6,684 bases of DNA from Desulfuromonadaceae bacterium (GTDB taxonomy: Bacteria > Desulfobacterota > Desulfuromonadia > Desulfuromonadales > Geopsychrobacteraceae): the NCBI GenBank assembly GCA_013138655.1, contig WTCI01000194.1, positions 1 to 6,684 of the forward strand, read 5' to 3'. Each line of letters opens with the position of its first letter. Within the stretch, counting starts at the first letter, position 1. Below, piece by piece: positions 1 through 6,684 of the stretch. The translations under genes and the position numbers were made by a program. The notes below the pieces were generated by a model. That model ran no database searches, was not told where the DNA came from, and saw only the letters and a program-made list of their open reading frames with translations.

Positions 1-139
1 CGCACTGCACGCAGCGCTCGGCCTGCTTACGGACCTGGCGGTTGTCAAAAAATTTGTAGATCTCGGCGGACGCCGTCACACTCACGATGACATCGATCTT
101 CTCCGGGTCTCGGCGATTAGTTTCCACAAAATTCTGCAT
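1..139 (-). CDS. gltD: Glutamate synthase small (beta) subunit, N-terminal 46 codons, cut by window edge
   Basis: This is the 5' end of a minus-strand gene that runs off the left edge. The visible protein starts MQNFVETNRRDPEK and ends with AERCVQC, the start of the CxxC motif (C43, C46) that opens the N-terminal cysteine-rich, 4Fe-4S-binding domain of GltD-type subunits. In that family the small subunit takes electrons from NAD(P)H through FAD and Fe-S clusters and passes them to GltB for glutamate formation. The ATG at 137-139 is chosen because a GGAG (147-150) lies 7 nt upstream and the family N-terminus fits it. The gene lies 202 bp downstream of the gltB reading frame on the same strand, the standard gltB-gltD order, although the gap is unusually wide because a palindromic repeat fills it. 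The FAD and NAD(P)H domains lie outside the window. A related GltD-like oxidoreductase subunit cannot be excluded from 46 residues alone, but the neighbour makes gltD by far the best call. Confidence 0.82.
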   Translation of the reverse strand, partial: MQNFVETNRRDPEKIDVIVSVTASAEIYKFFDNRQVRKQAERCVQC

Positions 140-156
140 ATAGCGTCTCCGAAGGG

Positions 157-266
157 CGAGAGCTTCACGTCATCTGCGGCGTTGCAGTCACTTTTTGTGT
201 CCTCGGCGTAGTTCACTACGCCTGTGGGTCAAAAATTGTCTGCGCCTTGCATCTAGCGCAAATCTC
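157..266. repeat. Imperfect palindromic intergenic repeat between gltB and gltD
   Basis: Two arms of roughly 50 nt face each other around a perfect core hairpin, GGCGTAGT (205-212) and ACTACGCC (215-222), with a 2-nt spacer. Outside the core, CAGTCACTTTTTG on the left matches CAGACAATTTTTG read from the right, and GGCG, CATCTGC-like and AGAG blocks also match, with small indels. The boundaries are approximate. There is no T-run after the hairpin in the gltB-to-gltD direction, so it is not a classical intrinsic terminator. It looks like a REP- or MITE-type dispersed element carried in the operon, and as RNA it would form a long stem between the two cistrons. The 12-mer CGGCGTTGCAGT (177-188) recurs, inverted, at 5152-5163. 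Confidence 0.75.
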
Positions 267-341
267 TTCCCCGTTGAGGGTAGAGGGTTTTTATTTAAAG
301 AGAATACCGTTCATAAAATCTTTATTGTTCAAAAAATATGA

Positions 342-860
342 TCAGTCACCTTCTTTGGGGTTAAGCGGTGCTTTCATATCTTTGGGCGTCACCATCCAGA
401 AATAGGCCAGTTCCTCGCGGAAGTCATCGAGGATACGGCGGGCCTTGGGACTGCGGGTCCGGTTGTGGAAACTCTGCAGAATTTTCTTCAGGTAAAGCTT
501 CCCCTCGTTGTCGTCATCGACGTCGATGCGCCGGGCGATCACCAGTTCCTGGTTGAGGCGGTCGATAAATGTTTTGTCCCGGTCGTAAATAAAGGCAACC
601 CCGCCGGTCATCCCGGCCCCGAAATTGATCCCGGTTTCGCCGAGTATTACCACGGTGCCGCCGGTCATGTACTCACAGGCATGATCGCCGGTCCCCTCGA
701 CCACTGCCAGGGCCCCCGAGTTGCGCACCGCGAAGCGTTCCCCGGCGGTTCCGGAGACGAACAGTTTGCCGCCGGTCGCGCCGTAGAGGCAGGTGTTGCC
801 GACGGCTGAAGCGCCCTCCTGGTAAATGGCCGGGGTGATGATGATCCGCCCGGCGTGCAT
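342..860 (-). CDS. gltB: C-terminal GXGXG-domain piece of glutamate synthase large subunit, separated from the rest by an in-frame stop
   Basis: This 172-codon frame starts MHAGRIIITP and matches the C-terminal end of GltB. Recognisable blocks are GNTCLYGATGG (residues 21-31), GERFAVRNSGA (40-50), GDHACEYMTGG (58-68) and INFGAGMTGG (78-87), the glycine-rich turns of the right-handed beta-helix (GXGXG domain). In GltB this domain is structural and holds no catalytic residue, but it packs against the amidotransferase and synthase domains. A C-terminal helical tail follows (about 100-172). The frame is continuous with the upstream 1296-codon piece: TAA, then codons for V-G-K-G, then this ATG. 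The ATG has a poor start context, with GGG immediately adjoining it, so production as a separate protein would rely on termination-reinitiation. Some archaea encode the GXGXG domain as its own protein, so a working split form is conceivable. A decayed or mis-sequenced gltB is at least as likely. Confidence 0.85.
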   Translation of the reverse strand: MHAGRIIITPAIYQEGASAVGNTCLYGATGGKLFVSGTAGERFAVRNSGALAVVEGTGDHACEYMTGGTVVILGETGINFGAGMTGGVAFIYDRDKTFIDRLNQELVIARRIDVDDDNEGKLYLKKILQSFHNRTRSPKARRILDDFREELAYFWMVTPKDMKAPLNPKEGD

Positions 861-872
861 CCCTTTACCGAC

Positions 873-875
<3 letters not shown>
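861..875 (-). other. gltB: In-frame TAA nonsense codon splitting gltB, at a conserved Tyr position
   Basis: Read on the minus strand, the codons are GAC TAA GTC GGT AAA GGG ATG, giving N-D-stop-V-G-K-G-M. From recall, GltB proteins such as that of E. coli read NDYVGKGL here, so the TAA replaces a conserved Tyr codon by one third-position change (TAT or TAC to TAA). No base is gained or lost: the span 342-4763 is 4422 nt, exactly 1474 codons including both stops, which is a normal GltB length. This separates a point nonsense change from a frameshift. Confidence 0.92.
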
Positions 876-4763
<3,888 letters not shown>

Positions 4764-4809
4764 GAAGCTGTCCTTTGAGCATATCTATTGAGTCGATTTC
4801 CCGAGCGGT

Positions 4810-4834
4810 GGAGACCATTTCATCAACAGTCTCC
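4810..4834 (-). promoter_or_regulatory. Leader hairpin upstream of gltB
   Basis: In the gltB transcription direction, GGAGAC (4834-4829) pairs with GTCTCC (4815-4810). Inside this stem, U-G, G-U, U-A and U-A pairs can extend it to about 10 bp around a 5-nt GAUGA loop. It lies 47 nt before the gltB ATG, inside the expected 5' leader. No U-run follows, so it is not an intrinsic terminator as it stands. It could be a protein-binding or structural element, but its role is unknown. Confidence 0.4.
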
Positions 4835-4885
4835 TGGGTGGAAATATGAAAGCTCCGTACAAAGTATACAATATTTGATGGTCTC
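4811..4885. promoter_or_regulatory. Paired inverted half-sites GAGACCAT / ATGGTCTC flanking the gltB promoter
   Basis: GAGACCAT at 4811-4818 has a perfect inverted copy, ATGGTCTC, at 4878-4885, with 59 bp between them. The distal copy overlaps the candidate -35 and spacer of the gltB promoter, and the proximal copy is one arm of the leader hairpin. The arrangement would suit a dimeric regulator or DNA looping. It could also form an alternative RNA pairing if transcription begins farther upstream. An 8-bp match at this spacing can arise by chance, so this is a suggestion only. Confidence 0.3.
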
Positions 4886-4889
4886 GCAA
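4863..4889 (-). promoter_or_regulatory. Candidate sigma-70-type promoter of the gltBD operon
   Basis: On the minus strand, TATACT (4868-4863) matches the -10 consensus at five of six bases. TTGCGA (4889-4884) lies upstream with a 15-bp spacer; shifting the -35 to TTTTGC gives 17 bp with a weaker hexamer. Transcription would start near 4856, leaving a leader of about 93 nt before gltB. The -10 is good and the -35 is weak, so an activator may be needed. I saw no clear sigma-54 signature in this stretch. Confidence 0.4.
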
Positions 4890-4933
4890 AAAAGAATACG
4901 ATGGCTAAGCAATAAATTCGACCTACAAGGCCT

Positions 4934-5096
4934 AGTGCCCCGTGCGGCTAATCCTGTCTTCTAATTCTGGCCCTTTTCGGCGCTTCCCGCGTTGCGCCAA
5001 CTTGACTTAACGCACGGCCAGGCCTGCGTTGGCGTCGCCTTGGCAGCACCCAAAATGTCTCAGAATTCATTAACACGACTAACCGCACGAGACACT
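4934..5096. repeat. 163-bp imperfect palindromic element, MITE- or REP-like
   Basis: The two ends read inward as near copies. AGTGCCCCGTGCGGCTA at 4934 matches AGTGTCTCGTGCGGTTA read from 5096, and AATTCTG, a TTTT tract, GCT-CC and CGCC blocks follow in the same order on both arms. The centre is a tight hairpin, AACGCA-C-GGCC (5009-5019) against GGCC-TGCGTT (5021-5030). One arm carries about 9-10 extra nt near the centre. The arms (about 76 and 86 nt) look roughly 70 percent identical by eye. I found no transposase or credible ORF in it, so it is a non-autonomous or structural repeat. It sits between the divergent gltB and 5298 genes. Confidence 0.8.
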
Positions 5097-5155
5097 GGTG
5101 GTTTTTCAGGGACGAAGGCATACATATGGTATGTCGAGATCCTGAAAAACTACTG
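5097..5155. repeat. Hairpin repeat abutting the 163-bp palindrome
   Basis: GTTTTTCAGG (5101-5110) and CCTGAAAAAC (5141-5150) are a perfect 10-bp inverted pair. G-T wobble pairs extend it outward to about 15 bp. The 30-nt interior has its own small inverted pair, CATAC (5119-5123) and GTATG (5129-5133), around ATATG. On the right it continues into ACTGCAACGCCG (5152-5163), the inverted 12-mer also found in the palindrome at 157-266, so the element may extend to about 5187. It lacks a proper terminator context for either flanking gene, because both are transcribed away from it. Confidence 0.65.
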
Positions 5156-5297
5156 CAACGCCGGAGGGCGGACTTTTTGCGACGCCATCAGAAATGGGCT
5201 TGGTCGGATGCCTGCAGTTATGCTAAAAATGAGATGCAATTCGATGTGATTCCGGGTCTTTGAGTCACTCCCCTCGCGGTTTTTCCAGGAGTATGTA

Positions 5298-6684
5298 ATG
5301 TATGCAGCTGCACGTGTGTCAACGGGCTATACCGGACTTGACAGTATTCTTGATGGCTTGCGGTTCGGCGACAATGTCGTTCTGACCGTCGATTCTATGG
5401 ATGATTATCGTTATTTTGTCGGCGCCTTTGTTGATCAGGCGCTGACTGACGGTCGGAATATCATTTATTTCTGTTTTGGCGACCATGCGCCCTTGTTGGG
5501 AGCTTCCCCGAAAATCAAGAAATACGACCTGGATCCACGGCAGGGTTTTGAGTCTTTCACCCGCCGTATTTACGAGGTGGTGACCGAGCAGGGTGTCGGT
5601 GCTTTTTATGTTTTTGACTGCCTTTCCGATCTGGTGTCGGCCTGGGCAACCGATCATATGGTGGGCAATTTCTTTCGTGTCACTTGTCCCTATCTGTTTG
5701 AACTGGAGACCGTTGCCTACTTCGCACTGATTCGTGACCGACATTCTTTTCGGACGATTGAAAGGATTCGCGATACCACCCAGGTGTTGATCGATGTTTT
5801 CAATCATGGGGAACACTTTCATATCCAGCCGCTCAAGGTCTGGCAGCGGCGCTCGCCGACCATGTTTTTGCCGCACCGAAAAAAGGGGGAGGAATTTATT
5901 CCCCTGGTAAACAGTTTCGAAGCGACCCGTTTGCTCAGTTCGCTGGCCGAACGTGACAGGGATAGTGCCCGACGGCAGATTGATCACTGGCATCGCCTGT
6001 TTCTTGATGCCGAACAGGTCAATGAAGATCCTGACGCCGGACTTGAGCAGGAGCAGATGGTCAAGCACATCTGTCGGCATATGATCGGGCGTGAAGAGCG
6101 CATGCTTGGCCTGGCGCACGAGTATTTAAGTTTACAGGATCTGCTCAACATCAAGTCGCGGGTCATCGGTTCCGGTTTTATCGGCGGCAAGGCGGTCGGT
6201 ATGCTGCTGGCGCACAATGTCCTGCGCCGTGATAGCCGTTTCGACTGGGATAAGCACCTGGAAACACACGATTCTTTTTATGTCGGCTCCAACGTTTACT
6301 ATTCCTATATTGTGCATAATGATCTCTGGCGCCTGTTTATGCAGCAGAAGAGTGAGGCGGGTTATTTTGCTGCCGCCAAGGAGTTGCAGGAAAAGATTCT
6401 CCAGGGCAGCTTTCACGGGAGTCTCCGTGAAGGTTTTCAGAAAATGCTCGAATATTTTGGCCAGTACCCGATCATTGTCCGCTCCAGTTCGTTGCTGGAG
6501 GACAGCTTCGGCAATGCTTTCGCCGGTAAATATGACAGTTTCTTCTGTGTCAACCAAGGTTCCCCGGAAGAGCGTCTGGAGCAGTTTGAGGAGGCTGTGC
6601 GCAAGATTTTCGCCAGCACCATGAGCGAGGATGCCCTGGCTTATCGTCTGCAGCGCGGTCTTGATCAGCAGGACGAACAGATGG
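5298..6684 (+). CDS. KaiC/RecA-like domain fused to PEP-synthase-type ATP-grasp domain, 462 codons, 3' end outside window
   Basis: The frame is open from ATG 5298 to the right edge. AGGAG (5287-5291) lies 6 nt upstream; the nearby ATG at 5293 is followed at once by TAA. Residues about 6-200 look like a KaiC/RecA fold: STGYTGLDSILDGL (8-21) resembles the GLDxLLGGG entry of KaiC proteins, a hydrophobic strand ends in D107 (AFYVFD, Walker-B-like), and the domain closes with SPTMFLPH. The Walker A loop is missing: VLTVDSMDDY (28-37) stands where GxxGxGKT is expected, so ATP binding there is doubtful. A charged helical linker (about 210-285) leads to a PPDK/PEP-synthase N-terminal ATP-grasp domain with GSGFIGGKAVGM (291-302) and IIVRSSSLLEDSFGNAFAG (392-410), including R395, E401 and D402. 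I recall similar unstudied proteins in Geobacter relatives. Whether phosphohistidine or PEP-binding domains follow cannot be seen, so substrate and function are unknown. Confidence 0.85.
   Translation, partial: MYAAARVSTGYTGLDSILDGLRFGDNVVLTVDSMDDYRYFVGAFVDQALTDGRNIIYFCFGDHAPLLGASPKIKKYDLDPRQGFESFTRRIYEVVTEQGVGAFYVFDCLSDLVSAWATDHMVGNFFRVTCPYLFELETVAYFALIRDRHSFRTIERIRDTTQVLIDVFNHGEHFHIQPLKVWQRRSPTMFLPHRKKGEEFIPLVNSFEATRLLSSLAERDRDSARRQIDHWHRLFLDAEQVNEDPDAGLEQEQMVKHICRHMIGREERMLGLAHEYLSLQDLLNIKSRVIGSGFIGGKAVGMLLAHNVLRRDSRFDWDKHLETHDSFYVGSNVYYSYIVHNDLWRLFMQQKSEAGYFAAAKELQEKILQGSFHGSLREGFQKMLEYFGQYPIIVRSSSLLEDSFGNAFAGKYDSFFCVNQGSPEERLEQFEEAVRKIFASTMSEDALAYRLQRGLDQQDEQM

Noticed and set aside
157..266. 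The inter-cistronic palindrome as an intrinsic terminator after gltB
   Set aside because: The stem is long and imperfect, and no run of U follows it in the direction of gltB transcription, so a repeat element explains it better.
4992..5249. An 85-codon plus-strand frame in the intergenic region
   Set aside because: It runs across half of the 163-bp palindrome and all of the next hairpin, has no convincing ribosome-binding site, and its residues simply translate repeat DNA.
5319..6119. A 266-codon open frame on the minus strand opposite the KaiC/ATP-grasp gene
   Set aside because: The plus-strand frame carries recognisable ATP-grasp and KaiC-like motifs and a good ribosome-binding site. The antisense frame shows no domain I recognise and is explained by codon bias of the real gene.

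Overview
The window reads as chromosomal DNA from a Gram-negative, moderately GC-rich bacterium. The proteins and the style of intergenic palindromes suggest the Desulfuromonadia (Geobacter/Desulfuromonas/Pelobacter relatives). That placement is inferred from recall of similar proteins, not from a search.

Minus strand, right to left (4763 to 1): a glutamate synthase (GOGAT) operon. gltB, the large subunit, starts at 4763. Its N-terminal 1296 codons carry the glutamine amidotransferase, central, FMN-binding synthase and 3Fe-4S parts, and they end at a TAA at 873-875. The remaining 172 codons (342-860) encode the C-terminal GXGXG domain and lie in exactly the same frame, only four codons past the stop. 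The TAA sits where GltB proteins normally have the Tyr of an NDYVGKG motif. This is therefore either one gltB broken by a single nonsense codon or a recently split two-piece GltB. After a 202-bp gap holding a ~110-bp imperfect palindrome comes the start of gltD, the small subunit, which is cut off by the window edge after 46 codons. Together the products would make glutamate from glutamine and 2-oxoglutarate.

Intergenic region 4764-5297 (534 bp) separates divergently transcribed genes. It holds a candidate gltB promoter and leader hairpin, a striking 163-bp imperfect palindrome (4934-5096), and a second hairpin repeat directly abutting it (about 5097-5155). The outer arm of that second repeat shares a 12-mer with the palindrome in the gltB-gltD gap. 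I see no gene in this region.

Plus strand, 5298 to the right edge: the first 462 codons of an uncharacterised protein. It has a KaiC/RecA-like N-terminal domain with an eroded nucleotide-binding loop, followed by a PEP-synthase-type ATP-grasp (PEP/pyruvate-binding) domain. The gene continues outside the window, and nothing here links it functionally to glutamate synthesis.
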